64,000 nucleotides of DNA from Armatimonadota bacterium (lineage in GTDB: Bacteria; Armatimonadota; Fimbriimonadia; Fimbriimonadales; Fimbriimonadaceae): assembly GCA_020161505.1 (NCBI GenBank), contig JAIUNY010000004.1:1-64000 (forward strand). Reading direction: 5' to 3'. Below the pieces are notes generated by a model, which did not search any database, was not told the DNA's origin, and worked only from the letters and a program-made list of their open reading frames with translations. Of the stretch, positions 6,994 through 15,779 are shown one piece after another. Every line of letters starts with the position of its first letter. The stretch's first letter is position 1. Both the position numbers and the translations under genes were made by a program.

Positions 6994-8721
6994 TTACACG
7001 CTCGGGCGTTGCATGGAGGAGATTTCGGTGGCGTATTTTTCCTTCACGACCTTCCGGCGAACCTTGAGACTCGGGGTGAGTTCGCCGTCGTCAACCGAGA
7101 ACGCCTTGCCGACCAAAACGTGCCGCTTGACCTTCTCGAAGTCGGCGAGCTGCTTGTTGGCGGCATCGACTTCCTTCTTGATCAGGGCCTTCACGTCGTC
7201 GCGGGTGACGAGGGCGGAGGGGTGCTTTTCCGTGACGCCTTGCGTCGCCAGCCAGGCGGAAATCCGGTCGAACTCTGGCACGATGAGGGCGCAGCAGTAT
7301 TCCATTCCATCGCCGAGGAGCACGACCTCGGAGATGAAGTCGCTCTCTTTGAGCTTATTTTCCACCGGCTGAGGGGCGACGTTTTTGCCGTTGCCCAGGA
7401 CGAGAAGATCCTTCTTGCGGTCGGTGATTTTGAGATACGGGCCGTCGAACACCCCGATGTCGCCGGTGTGGAACCAGCCGTCGGCATCAATGGCTTCTCG
7501 GGTGGCGTCGGGCAGGTTGTAGTATCCGAGCATCACCGAATCGCCCTTGATGAGGATCTCGCCATCGGCGGCGATCTTCATTTCCACACCCTTGATGGCG
7601 GGGCCAACGGTTTCGGGGCGGTTGTCATGCGGTGGGTTCAGACTGCTGGCGGCAGTGGTTTCGGTGAGACCGTAGCCTTGCAGAACCGTGATGTTGAAGG
7701 CAAGGAAGAACTCAGTGACGTGGGGAGGCAGGGCCGCTCCGCCGGAGACAAAGAACTTGAGTCGGCTGCCGGTGCGCTCGCGAATCTTCGCTCCGACGAG
7801 CTTATCGAGGACTCCGGCGAGAGGGGCGAACCCGCCCTTCACCTTGGTCATGCCTTGGGATTGGGCGAGGGCGAACAGTTTCTGCCGGATGGGAGGCTGC
7901 TTGCTGACGTTTTCAATCACGCGGGCACGGATGCTTTCGAGCATCCGGGGCACGCAGAGCACGATGCTCGGGTTGAGCTTCTGCATGTCGGTGGCGAGAC
8001 TGGCGACGTTGGTGTAGGCGACGGTCGCGCCGACGGCCATCGGGAGCACGTGTCCGGCATATCGCTCGAACACGTGGCTGAGGGGGAGCCAGCTGAGGAA
8101 GAGATCGGTGTTCTCGATGGGAAGCGTGTCGCGGATATTGTCGCTGAGCTGAGTGAAGTTGCGGTGGGCGAGCATCACGCCCTTGGGTTGGCCCGTGGTT
8201 CCGCTGGTGTAGATCAGGGTCGCGAGTTCGCTGGGTTCAACAAGGTCGATGCTGGCTTCCCACTGCTGGCGGTCGAGAGTGGAATTCGCGCCGAACTCGG
8301 AGATCGGATTGGATTGCCCGGCTTCCCAGGTCACCAGTTTGATGCCGGTGAGCTTGGCGACCTGCTTATCATCGCTGCAGATGGCAACGGATGCGCCGCA
8401 GTCGTTGGCGATGTATTGAGCTTGGTCGGGGGGAAGGGTGGGGTAGATCGGAACTGTGACGACACCGAGAGTCTGGGCGGCCCAGTCGGTGAGAGCCCAC
8501 TCAAATCCGGTTTCTCCCATGATGACGACGCGGTCGCCGCGCTTGAGCCCGAGCGCATCGAGGGCTTTGGCCCGCGAGTAGGCGCATTCAAAGAACTCGG
8601 AGTAGGTCATGGACCGGTGGTTCTTGCCCTCCGGGATCATGTGGGAAACTTTGTCCGGGTAGTTCCGGACAGATCGGCGGAGCATGGCGCCCAGCGACTT
8701 CGGCGTCGTTGTGTCAATCAT
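6994..8721 (-). CDS. Long-chain acyl-CoA synthetase (AMP-forming)
   Basis: 575 residues, ANL superfamily. The phosphate-binding loop LIYTSGTTGQPKGVMLAHRN lies about residues 168-188, then GYGLTETTAASSLN (A5), GWFHTGDIG (A7) and DRKKDLLVLGNGKNVAPQPV (A8), the arrangement of FAA1/FadD15-type long-chain synthetases. Reaction: fatty acid + ATP + CoA to acyl-CoA + AMP + PPi, feeding beta-oxidation or lipid synthesis. No signal peptide; cytosolic or membrane-associated. It is monocistronic, followed by the hairpin at 6928-6973. The complementary strand holds an equally long open frame, a codon-bias shadow. Chain-length preference cannot be inferred. Confidence 0.93.
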   Translation of the reverse strand: MIDTTTPKSLGAMLRRSVRNYPDKVSHMIPEGKNHRSMTYSEFFECAYSRAKALDALGLKRGDRVVIMGETGFEWALTDWAAQTLGVVTVPIYPTLPPDQAQYIANDCGASVAICSDDKQVAKLTGIKLVTWEAGQSNPISEFGANSTLDRQQWEASIDLVEPSELATLIYTSGTTGQPKGVMLAHRNFTQLSDNIRDTLPIENTDLFLSWLPLSHVFERYAGHVLPMAVGATVAYTNVASLATDMQKLNPSIVLCVPRMLESIRARVIENVSKQPPIRQKLFALAQSQGMTKVKGGFAPLAGVLDKLVGAKIRERTGSRLKFFVSGGAALPPHVTEFFLAFNITVLQGYGLTETTAASSLNPPHDNRPETVGPAIKGVEMKIAADGEILIKGDSVMLGYYNLPDATREAIDADGWFHTGDIGVFDGPYLKITDRKKDLLVLGNGKNVAPQPVENKLKESDFISEVVLLGDGMEYCCALIVPEFDRISAWLATQGVTEKHPSALVTRDDVKALIKKEVDAANKQLADFEKVKRHVLVGKAFSVDDGELTPSLKVRRKVVKEKYATEISSMQRPSV

Positions 8722-8822
8722 TACGGTTCCGTACAGATTACGTGATCGGTGATCTTACCGTCTCATTTTGCCTGAAAGCAGGGCTGTGGGTAACCCCGGA
8801 GGTTCGGCAGGACGTTAGATAG

Positions 8823-10061
8823 GTGATGGTTCTCGCGCTTGCCGTGATGGTGGAATCGATGGTGGCCCAGCCGCATCCTCTGATGCAGAGATTTGCGGCG
8901 TTGCCTGCGATTTCGGTCGCCCCGCTGGTGAAATCAGATCCGGAGCGCGGGACGGCCAAAGGGCTGACCAAGGTTTATCGAGGGCCAGGAGAGAATGTGA
9001 TTTCTCTCGACAATGGTTTGGCGCGGATCAGTTTTGATGTGGGGAAAAACGGCGTGACATCGGGCATGGTGCATCGGGGGGATGCTTCGGTGACAAGGAA
9101 TTGGGCGGAGCCGGGGCTTGGGATCAACTCGGTGATAGAGCCGCTATGGACTCAGTCGGAAGGGGGCTGGGTTCTGAGCTCGGCAGGGCACGGCATGATC
9201 GGCAAGCCGTTTGATCTGGGAACGATGATGGTGCCCGCGCTCTGGCCTCCTCGGGGGATGGGTCTGCGGCTCTCGTACACACGGCCCGATTTGCCAGCCG
9301 TGCAGGTGGATTCGGTTTTCGAATTGCTGGATGGTGAGCGGGCGGCTCTGCATCGCCTCGTGATTCGGAATCTGGGGCAGGCTCCGATCAAGCTGGATCG
9401 TCTGGAGGATGCGAGCGGGGAATGGCCGATGCAGCTCACCGAGGGGCCAGAGGTGGACTTGGTGGTGCGCGGTGGGGGTGTCGTGGAGTTTTTGCCTCGG
9501 TGGATTCTGCTGGAGCCGAAGAGGTCGCCAGAGATTTTGAAGGTGACTCAACCCTACGGTCTTGGGCATCTCAAGGGTGGGGTGGTGGCTCCAGCGCTTG
9601 GTGCGCCGACGATGGAGATTCGGGAGCCGGTGATTGTTCCCGCCACGCTGGTTCCGTATCTGTTTGATCTGACCTCGGGCGAAGAGAAGTCCGTTCAGGA
9701 TTTGACCTCGGCGGTGAGGAAGGCGGGTCAGGCGGCGATTTTGGAGGTCGATTTGACCGTGTTGGCGGCGGCGGATTCGGAGCGGACCGGAGGGGCGGGA
9801 ACGCCGATTTGTCTGGATTCGTCGTTCGGGCTGAAGGTTCGGCAGCAGTTGCCGCTCTTGGTCAAGCGGCTCGGGTTCCAGGCAGTGATCCTCTCGGGGG
9901 CGTTGCCGGGGTCGTGCGGGAGCAAGGGGCACACCGCGCACCAGAATCTGCGGGATTCCGCGTTCGAGAATGAGCGGAAGGCTCGGTTGCTGATGGAGTC
10001 GTTGCTTCGGCAGGGGGTGCATGTGAAGTCGAGTCTGCGGTTGTATGGGCCGGTGAATTGA
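8823..10061 (+). CDS. Exported protein with galactose-mutarotase/glycosidase-like N-terminus, function unknown
   Basis: 412 residues; hydrophobic N-terminus (VLALAVMVESMVA, then QPHP) suggests export. The first part (ENVISLDNGLARISFDV, then NWAEPGLGINSVIEPLW) resembles the beta-sandwich domain found at the N-terminus of some glycoside hydrolases, a tentative reading. A later segment (PLLVKRLGFQAVILSGALPG) resembles a strand-helix element. No catalytic pair can be named with confidence. The start could be 8823 or 8826; the SD is weak. It lies alone between the divergent acyl-CoA synthetase and the repeat region. Confidence 0.65.
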   Translation: MMVLALAVMVESMVAQPHPLMQRFAALPAISVAPLVKSDPERGTAKGLTKVYRGPGENVISLDNGLARISFDVGKNGVTSGMVHRGDASVTRNWAEPGLGINSVIEPLWTQSEGGWVLSSAGHGMIGKPFDLGTMMVPALWPPRGMGLRLSYTRPDLPAVQVDSVFELLDGERAALHRLVIRNLGQAPIKLDRLEDASGEWPMQLTEGPEVDLVVRGGGVVEFLPRWILLEPKRSPEILKVTQPYGLGHLKGGVVAPALGAPTMEIREPVIVPATLVPYLFDLTSGEEKSVQDLTSAVRKAGQAAILEVDLTVLAAADSERTGGAGTPICLDSSFGLKVRQQLPLLVKRLGFQAVILSGALPGSCGSKGHTAHQNLRDSAFENERKARLLMESLLRQGVHVKSSLRLYGPVN

Positions 10062-10102
10062 GGGAGATTGGGTCGTCTGTGAGGCTCGGAGCGGGTGGTG
10101 GG

Positions 10103-10162
10103 CCCGCCCCTCCCGACCGTTGGGCACCCTCCCCGAGTCAAGCTCGGAGAGGGCGTCGATTG
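10103..10162 (-). repeat. Dispersed palindromic repeat, inverted fragment A'
   Basis: Reading the minus strand, CGCCCTCTCCGAGCTTGA then CTCGGGGAGGGTGCCC closely matches 43112-43150 on the + strand. It lies in the 440-bp gene-free stretch 10062-10501 and points opposite to the larger copy that follows. Palindromic pieces (CTCCCCGAG / CTCGGAGAG) could fold as a hairpin. Confidence 0.65.
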
Positions 10163-10210
10163 GAGATCGTCTGTTGGATTTGGGAGGAGTCGCACGGAGC
10201 CACAGGAGCA

Positions 10211-10449
10211 TGGGTGCCCCGAGCCCTTTAGGGTCGGGATGGGCAGACTTCCAATCGACGTCCTCCCCAAAATCTCCCTTTTTGGGGGAGGATGCCCCGA
10301 GGGGGCAGGAAGGGGTTCCGTACTCGGCTGGGCGTTAGCCCCGTCGAGCCCGCGCTCTGCTTGTTTTCGGTCGGGCCTGCGGCCCCGAATCCTCTCCGAG
10401 GATTCGGATTTTCCCCCTCCCGCCCTTTGGGCACCCTCCCCCGACGGGA
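10211..10449 (+). repeat. Dispersed palindromic repeat, copy A (interrupted by the IS481 element)
   Basis: About 240 bp closely related to 33735-33990: shared landmarks in the same order are AGGGTCGGG, ATCGACGTCCTCCCC, TTTGGGGGAGG, GGTTCCGTACTCGG, GCTCTGCTTGTTTT/TTTCTGCTTGTTTT, GGGCCTGCGGCCC, CGAGGATTCGGATTT and CCTCCCCCGACGGGA. Several landmarks are hairpin arms (GAATCCTC...GAGGATTC; CCTCCCC...GGGGAGG). The copy stops at CGGGA 10449 and resumes past the IS at 11658 with CGGGAAGCGGTGG, matching CGGGAGTCGGTGG in the other copy. Open frames here are repeat-derived and not taken as genes. Confidence 0.85.
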
Positions 10450-11657
10450 GTGTGCTGTGACATGACATCCTTGACACTCCGAGACAGGACATTGTTGACA
10501 CATGCCTTTCTCGGGTTGGTCGGTTATGGATTCGCGTCTTTTACTTGTTCATCGCGTTCTGGTCGAAGGCAGTAGTGTGGCGTTGGCTGCTCGTCTGGCA
10601 GGGGTGAGTCGCGAGACGGCGTACCGCTGGATTCGCAGAGCCAAAGAAGTTGGCATCGACGAATTGCGCGAGCACTCGCGGCGACCCCACACCAGCCCTC
10701 TTGAGACTCCGGAGGAGGTGGTGAGTGCATTGCTTGCTCTCAGGCAGCGTTACCCTCTGTTCGGCCCCTTAAAGCTTTGCGCCCTTCTCGATGTTCCGCT
10801 CAACCCCCGAACGGCGGCCCGTATCCTCAAACGACACGGATACTCGCAACCCAAGCAACTCATGCCCGAAGAAATCCTCCAGAGATTTGAGCGCAGCCAG
10901 AGCAACGAACTCTGGCAAATGGACTTTAAGGGCCTCAAAAGACGCGGGCAGGGCTACGAAATTCTGAGCATTTTAGATGATGCAACGCGTTGCTGCTTGG
11001 CCTTGAAAGCCCTTCCCGACCAGCGGCTTGTGAGCGTCTGGGAGACCCTCTGGTCTCTCTTTGGTGAAGTCGGCCTCCCTGATGAAATTCTTTCTGACAA
11101 CGGCCCAGCATTTGGAAGTGGAGGCGTTTGGAGGCTCTCCAAACTGGATGCTATGCTCCTGCGGCTCGGAATCCGGCCCACGCACGGGCGGCCTTACCAC
11201 CCTCAAACTCAAGGCAAAGTGGAGCGCTTTCATGGCACTCTGCAACAAGAAGTTGGCCCTGATCTGTATGCTCCTACTTTTGAGGAGGCAGAGCAAAGGT
11301 TGGAGCAGTTTCGGGCTTTTTACAACTGGCAGCGACCGCACCAGGCCCTTGACCAAAAGTTTCCGGGCAGCCTGTATCGCCCCTCCAAGAAACACCGACC
11401 ATCCACCCTCCCAGAGCCCAACTACCCGGCCGGATCTCAGATTCGCAGAACTGAACAAGATGGCTACTTTCAGTTCAAAGGCCAGGGCTACAGAGCAGGC
11501 AAAGGCCTGGCCAGACAAGCCATCGCCATCCGGGAATGCAGCACCACAGGAGTGCTTGAAGTCTACTTCTGCGATGTCAAACTCGCACCCCTTGACGACC
11601 TCAAAGTGTCACGGATGTCGTGTCCTGAAGTGTCACGAATGTATTGACACTTGACAC
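10450..11657 (+). mobile_element. Complete IS481-family insertion sequence
   Basis: 1208 bp. The ends are inverted repeats of about 50 bp with mismatches: left end GTGTGCTGTGACATGACATC, right end read inward GTGTCAAGTGTCAATACATT, with further matching TTGACAC/GTGACAC and GGACA motifs. The element is bounded by a direct 5-bp repeat CGGGA (10445-10449 and 11658-11662), a target duplication. Removing the element and one CGGGA restores the dispersed repeat continuously. The single gene it carries is an intact DDE transposase, so the element could still move. Confidence 0.88.
10502..11647 (+). CDS. IS481-family DDE transposase
   Basis: 381 residues. N-terminal helix-turn-helix (LAARLAGVSRETAYRWIRRA) binds the terminal repeats; the rve/RNase H-like core follows. 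Catalytic residues: Asp141 in WQMDFKG, Asp199 in LSDNGPAFG, Glu241 in QGKVERFHGTL. The Asp-Glu spacing of 41 is a little longer than the usual 35 because of a small insertion after DNGPAF. YNWQRPHQAL near the C-terminus is typical of IS481/IS3 integrase cores. ATG 10502 overlaps the left terminal repeat; ATG 10526 is an alternative start. No frameshift or stop is seen. Confidence 0.93.
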   Translation: MPFSGWSVMDSRLLLVHRVLVEGSSVALAARLAGVSRETAYRWIRRAKEVGIDELREHSRRPHTSPLETPEEVVSALLALRQRYPLFGPLKLCALLDVPLNPRTAARILKRHGYSQPKQLMPEEILQRFERSQSNELWQMDFKGLKRRGQGYEILSILDDATRCCLALKALPDQRLVSVWETLWSLFGEVGLPDEILSDNGPAFGSGGVWRLSKLDAMLLRLGIRPTHGRPYHPQTQGKVERFHGTLQQEVGPDLYAPTFEEAEQRLEQFRAFYNWQRPHQALDQKFPGSLYRPSKKHRPSTLPEPNYPAGSQIRRTEQDGYFQFKGQGYRAGKGLARQAIAIRECSTTGVLEVYFCDVKLAPLDDLKVSRMSCPEVSRMY

Positions 11658-11739
11658 CGGGAAGCGGTGGGGTGCGGGCGGCCCATGCAATGGAAGGAGA
11701 AGAGCTTGGCCTACTGAGGCTTCTCCAATTCAAGACACT

Positions 11740-12567
11740 CTACGGCAACTTGAAGAGGGCGGTCATATTCTCACCGCCGAGGCCAGCAGAGATCGCTTCC
11801 GAAGTCCGTGCTCGGATCGCCTCCAGAACCGGGCCGCTTTCGGTGTAGCGTAAGTCTTTGTCAAGCAACTCCACGGGAAAGAGCGGCGCGAACTGCCCGT
11901 TCAGCATCATGGATCCGTTGATTTTGGCCACCGGGCTGAGAACCGGTGTTGCGCCGATGACCTCCCAAGCCTGAGCTTGGTCGAGACCCTGATCCCCGAT
12001 CCAGCGCAAGATTTCTGCCACCGCAGCGACCTGAACCCCCAGCAGAGCATTCACCGCGAGCTTCACCACGGCGCCCGCACCGGCTTCTCCCACCGGATGC
12101 ACCGCTCCCCCCATGGCGAGAAGAAGTGGAGTCGCCGCGTCTACGGCCGAGGCCTCCCCGGCGGCGAAGAAGATCAGTGCCTTTGCCTCTGCCTGGGGGA
12201 GTGATCCGCTGAGTGGAGCCTCCACCCAAGCCAACCCTCGTTCCGCCGCCAACGCCGCCATCTCGCGTGCATGATCGACGGAGATCGTCGAGGATTCGAT
12301 GGCCAAGGTTCCGGGGGCGAGCAAGGGCAAAACCTGCTCCACCCAAATCTCCCGCGAAGCCTCGTCGTCCCGCACCATGCTGATGATCGCCTCGGCCCCT
12401 TTGACCGCGCGTGCGAGATCGGGCTGAAGGTGAGGGTGCAAGGGGCTCTCCGGAGAAATTCTCCCCGGAGAGCGCGTCCAAACCGTGACCTCGAATCCGG
12501 CATCAATCAGCGATTGAGCCATGCGCGATCCCATCGCGCCGAGTCCAAGAAAAGTGATGCGCTTCAT
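11740..12567 (-). CDS. NAD(P)-dependent 3-hydroxyisobutyrate dehydrogenase-family oxidoreductase
   Basis: 275 residues from ATG 12567, which has GAGGAG upstream; a longer in-frame start at 12612 would overlap the preceding gene. N-terminal Rossmann motif FLGLGAMGSRMA, a VRDDEASREIWV segment, then the APLSGS substrate-binding signature and the family's all-helical C-terminal domain. Members oxidise beta-hydroxyacids (3-hydroxyisobutyrate, tartronate semialdehyde, gamma-hydroxybutyrate) or reduce imines; specificity cannot be called. It follows the CMD-family gene by 11 bp and is probably in one transcript with it, under the divergent LysR regulator at 13250. Confidence 0.88.
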   Translation of the reverse strand: MKRITFLGLGAMGSRMAQSLIDAGFEVTVWTRSPGRISPESPLHPHLQPDLARAVKGAEAIISMVRDDEASREIWVEQVLPLLAPGTLAIESSTISVDHAREMAALAAERGLAWVEAPLSGSLPQAEAKALIFFAAGEASAVDAATPLLLAMGGAVHPVGEAGAGAVVKLAVNALLGVQVAAVAEILRWIGDQGLDQAQAWEVIGATPVLSPVAKINGSMMLNGQFAPLFPVELLDKDLRYTESGPVLEAIRARTSEAISAGLGGENMTALFKLP

Positions 12568-12578
12568 GCTTTCGCTCC

Positions 12579-13145
12579 TCAAACCGCCACGCGCTGCGAG
12601 GGATGAACCCATGCAAAGGGTCGAACCGGAGCATCCACCTCGGTCTTTGCGAGAGCGTTGGTGTAGTTGCTCAGAGTTTTGGCGGCAAGACCGACGATCA
12701 CCTCGAGCATTTGTTGGCGAGTGTAGCCTGCCCGATCCATCGATTCAATGGCTGCCTCAGAAACATGACCGCGATTCTCAATCATCTCTCGGGTGAAGCG
12801 GCGAAGGGTCTCCAGCCGGGCATCGGCAATCGGTGTGCCTTCGCGCAGAGCTTCGATCACGTCCTTCGGTGCGCCGATTGCGCCCATCAGATAGGTGTGG
12901 CCGGGCACGCAGTAGTGGCAGTTGTTCTCGTAGTTCGCCGTCATCATCACGACTTGCTGCTCAATCGGGGTGAGGCTGGTTTGGGAAACGAGGTCAAACA
13001 CGTTGAGGTAGGCCTCATAGAGAGCCGGCGATTCCGCCATCACCGCGTGGAGATTCGGGAGGAAGCCATAGGCGGCCTTCGATTTCTCGATCAGCGGAAG
13101 GGAAGCGGTCGGGGCAGTGGTCGGCGTGTGTTGAGTGAATTTCAT
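12579..13145 (-). CDS. Carboxymuconolactone decarboxylase/AhpD-like family protein
   Basis: 188 residues. The CMD-domain hallmark is NCHYCVPGHT (CxxC and His about residues 84-93), the peroxidatic pair in AhpD-like members, preceded by LTPIEQQVVMMTANYENNC. The length and the NLHAVMAESPALYEAYLNV segment fit the 'peroxidase-related' alkylhydroperoxidase branch, so reduction of peroxides or quinone-type electrophiles is more likely than lactone decarboxylation. First gene of a two-gene unit with the dehydrogenase at 11740, divergent from a LysR gene 104 bp away. A perfect TTGACA (minus strand, 13226-13221) may be its -35 box. Confidence 0.87.
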   Translation of the reverse strand: MKFTQHTPTTAPTASLPLIEKSKAAYGFLPNLHAVMAESPALYEAYLNVFDLVSQTSLTPIEQQVVMMTANYENNCHYCVPGHTYLMGAIGAPKDVIEALREGTPIADARLETLRRFTREMIENRGHVSEAAIESMDRAGYTRQQMLEVIVGLAAKTLSNYTNALAKTEVDAPVRPFAWVHPSQRVAV

Positions 13146-13249
13146 TGTTTTGTCCGTGTGTGCTTTTCTGCAACACGATCATTTTCAGGCATGCGCAACT
13201 GGTAGATAAAGAGGCCTTTTTGTCAATGATTCCGGCGTAGAATGCAGGA

Positions 13250-14191
13250 ATGGTGTTGCGCGACCTTGAAATATTCGTGGAGGTGGCGCGGAAGGGGAAC
13301 TTTGCCACCGTGGCCCGGGATCGCGATGTCGATGCCACGACCATTGCACGGTCCATTCAGAGCCTGGAGCAAGAACTCGGCATTCCTCTCTTCACCCGGA
13401 CAACGCGTCGTGTGACCCTGACGGATTCCGGCGAAAGGTATCTGGAACGGGTCGGCGGCCTGATTGAGGACCTCATTGATGCGGGAGAAGAAGCTCAAGC
13501 CCTGCACCGGGAGCCTCGGGGCCGGATCCGCATCCAAGGGCCGGTGAGTTTCTCTGAGCTGAATGTCGTGCCGCTGCTCCCGGGCTTCTTCCAAGCGCAC
13601 CCTGGCATCGAAGTTGATCTGATCCTCAGCGATGAACCCCTCGATCTCATGGCCCAGCGGATTGACTTAGCCCTCAGGCTTGGCCCGGTTCACCTGAGCG
13701 GATCACACCGAGTTTCGCTTCTCGCCCAAATGGTGAGTCGCGTGGTCGCCACGCCGACCTACTTGGCGGCAAGCCCTCCTCTTCGCACGCCCGAAGATCT
13801 CGCACGCCATCCTTGCCTGCTCCTGGACATGCCAGGGTTTGGAGGCCAGTGGTTCTACCGATCCAGTGAAGCCAGCTCCATTCAGTCGGTACCGGTGAGC
13901 GGTCCTTTGCGCACCTCCAATGCGATCGCCCTCAAGCAGATGACCCTTGCTCATGGTGGCCTCAGTCTCCAGGCCGACTGGATGGTCGGCAAGGAACTCG
14001 CCTCCGGGGATCTGGTCGATGTGTTTCCGCAGCACGAGTGGACCGCGAGCTTCTTTGGCAATGCGATGTTTACCGTTTTGCCACCAGGGAGCCGGATGCC
14101 TCGCAAGACCAAAGCCTTCCTCGACTATCTCCGCCATGCCTTCCGATCCGGACCAATCTGGTCCGTGTTTGGTCGACTTCCGGAGCCGTAA
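13250..14191 (+). CDS. LysR-family transcriptional regulator
   Basis: 313 residues. N-terminal winged helix: LEIFVEVARKGNFATVARDR, TTIARSIQSLEQELGIPLFT, then RRVTLTDSGERYLERV, followed by the periplasmic-binding-protein-like effector domain (about 90-300). LysR proteins usually control a divergent neighbour, here the CMD-family/dehydrogenase unit. The effector is not predictable. The start codon is uncertain by a few residues (ATG 13250, GTG 13253, TTG 13256); the AGGA before 13250 is too close for an ideal SD. Ends at a strong bidirectional terminator. Confidence 0.93.
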   Translation: MVLRDLEIFVEVARKGNFATVARDRDVDATTIARSIQSLEQELGIPLFTRTTRRVTLTDSGERYLERVGGLIEDLIDAGEEAQALHREPRGRIRIQGPVSFSELNVVPLLPGFFQAHPGIEVDLILSDEPLDLMAQRIDLALRLGPVHLSGSHRVSLLAQMVSRVVATPTYLAASPPLRTPEDLARHPCLLLDMPGFGGQWFYRSSEASSIQSVPVSGPLRTSNAIALKQMTLAHGGLSLQADWMVGKELASGDLVDVFPQHEWTASFFGNAMFTVLPPGSRMPRKTKAFLDYLRHAFRSGPIWSVFGRLPEP

Positions 14192-14207
14192 CCTGAAACG
14201 AAGAAAA

Positions 14208-14238
14208 GAGCCCACCGCTCCGGGAAGGCGGTGGGCTC
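14208..14238. terminator. Bidirectional rho-independent terminator
   Basis: GAGCCCACCGC (14208-14218) pairs perfectly with GCGGTGGGCTC (14228-14238) over a 9-nt loop. It separates the convergent LysR gene (ends 14191) and metY (ends 14268). There are short A/T runs at the flanks, with AAGAAAA on the left giving U-rich sequence for minus-strand transcripts. Confidence 0.85.
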
Positions 14239-14267
14239 AACCATTGCAAGCAAGAAGTCAGCGAATG

Positions 14268-15584
14268 CTATTGGGAAGCGCGCAGAGCGCGGTCGAGATC
14301 TTGGATGAGGTCATCCACGTTCTCAAGCCCGACACTCAGGCGAATAAAGTCGGCCGTGACACCGGTCGAGAGTTGCTCGTCCGGAGTCAGCTGTTGGTGA
14401 GTGGTTGAAGCCGGGTGGATGACCAGGCTCTTGGCATCGCCGATGTTCGCGAGCAAGCTGAAGATCTCCAGCTTGTCGATGAACTTGAGAGCGGCTTCGT
14501 AGCCGCCCTTGATGCCGAAGCCCAAGATCGCGCCGAACTTGCCTCGGGTGTGATACTGCGCCGCGCGCTCATAACCCGGGTTCGACTTGAGCCCCGGATA
14601 GTTCACCCAGCCGACCAGCTCGTGACCCGCCAGGAACTCAGCGACCTTGAGAGCGTTTTCGCAGTGTCGATCCATCCGGACGTGAAGGGTCTCAATCCCT
14701 TGCAGAATCTGCCACGCATTGAATGGGCTAATCGCCTGACCCTGGTCGCGCAGACCCTGAACTCGGGCCTTGAGGGCAAATGCCACATTTCCGAGACCAG
14801 GGAAGTTGCCAAAAACTTCCCAAAACTTGAGACCGTGGTAGCTCGGGTCGGGTTCGGTGAAATTCGCGAACCGACCGCTGCCCCAATCGAAGTTGCCACC
14901 ATCCACGAGAATCCCGCCGATGGAGGTGCCGTGCCCGCCGAGGAACTTGGTCAGCGAATGCACCACAATGTTCGCCCCGTGATCAAACGGTCGCACTAGG
15001 TAAGGCGTGGGAACCGTGTTGTCGATCATCAACGGGATGCCGTTCTCTGCCGCGATCTTGGCGACTTCAGCGATCGGGAACTGGTCGACGCGCGGGTTGC
15101 CCACGGTTTCGCCATAAAACAGCTTGGTCTTGTCGGTAATCGCCGCGCGGAAGCTCTCCGGATTCTGCGAATCGACAAACTTCACCTTGATCCCGAGCTT
15201 GGGCAAAGTGTAGTGGAAGAGATTGTAGGTTCCGCCGTAGAGCGAGGAGCCGGAGACAATCTCATCGCCCGCTTCGCAGATCGTGGTGATCGCGAGGAAT
15301 TCCGCTGCTTGTCCGCTGGCCGTGGCGACCGCCATCACTCCGCCCTCTAGAGCCGCCACGCGCTGCTCCAACACGTCGGTTGTCGGGTTCATGATGCGGG
15401 TGTAGATGTTGCCGAACTCTTGCAGGCCAAAGAGCCGAGCCGCGTGGCTGGTGTCGTCGAACACGTAGCTCGTGGTCTGATAAATCGGCACGGCGCGAGA
15501 TTTCGTGGTCGGATCCACGTTTTGCCCGGCGTGAAGGGCCAGAGTCTCGAAGCTCTTTTGAATACCGCCAACGGTGGTTGCCAT
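14268..15584 (-). CDS. metY: O-acetylhomoserine aminocarboxypropyltransferase / sulfhydrylase
   Basis: 438 residues, the length of MetY-type enzymes of the Cys/Met PLP family (longer than cystathionine gamma-synthases of about 390). N-terminal [10 protein letters not shown] and [13 protein letters not shown] are typical; Lys213 in [13 protein letters not shown] should bind [14 protein letters not shown] and [11 protein letters not shown] are further family landmarks. Reaction: O-acetyl-L-homoserine + sulfide (or methanethiol) to homocysteine (or methionine) + acetate. Start taken at ATG 15584 ([17 protein letters not shown]); ATG 15593 is three codons earlier. No SAM riboswitch is visible upstream. 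Divergent from ribF. Confidence 0.93.
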   Translation of the reverse strand: MATTVGGIQKSFETLALHAGQNVDPTTKSRAVPIYQTTSYVFDDTSHAARLFGLQEFGNIYTRIMNPTTDVLEQRVAALEGGVMAVATASGQAAEFLAITTICEAGDEIVSGSSLYGGTYNLFHYTLPKLGIKVKFVDSQNPESFRAAITDKTKLFYGETVGNPRVDQFPIAEVAKIAAENGIPLMIDNTVPTPYLVRPFDHGANIVVHSLTKFLGGHGTSIGGILVDGGNFDWGSGRFANFTEPDPSYHGLKFWEVFGNFPGLGNVAFALKARVQGLRDQGQAISPFNAWQILQGIETLHVRMDRHCENALKVAEFLAGHELVGWVNYPGLKSNPGYERAAQYHTRGKFGAILGFGIKGGYEAALKFIDKLEIFSLLANIGDAKSLVIHPASTTHQQLTPDEQLSTGVTADFIRLSVGLENVDDLIQDLDRALRASQ

Positions 15585-15779
15585 GAAGTGCAAGGTACCA
15601 GTAATGACTCATAATCTGCGGCCCACGCTGGGCCTCGCGGTTCACCATGGAACGTGATATCGTTGAACATTGCGCTCTTGACGAATAAAATTAGTCAAAC
15701 ACAAGGTCGCCCCGATTCTCGTTTTGCTCGCGGATGGGACCGCATCTGCCTGGGCTCCGGTATTCTGCAGGACGACGCG

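Noticed and set aside
7009-8745. 578-codon open frame opposite the acyl-CoA synthetase
   Set aside because: It mirrors the synthetase on the other strand, is made of low-complexity Gly/Asp/Val/His text, has no domain, and arises from codon bias of the true gene.
9728-10501. Open frames across the dispersed repeat (also 33702-34105)
   Set aside because: They exist only because the repeat is stop-poor and G+C-rich; no SD, no family, and frames differ between copies.
15585-15779. SAM or FMN riboswitch between metY and ribF
   Set aside because: Only a short GGCCCAGCGTGGGCC stem is visible; none of the conserved riboswitch core sequences is present.
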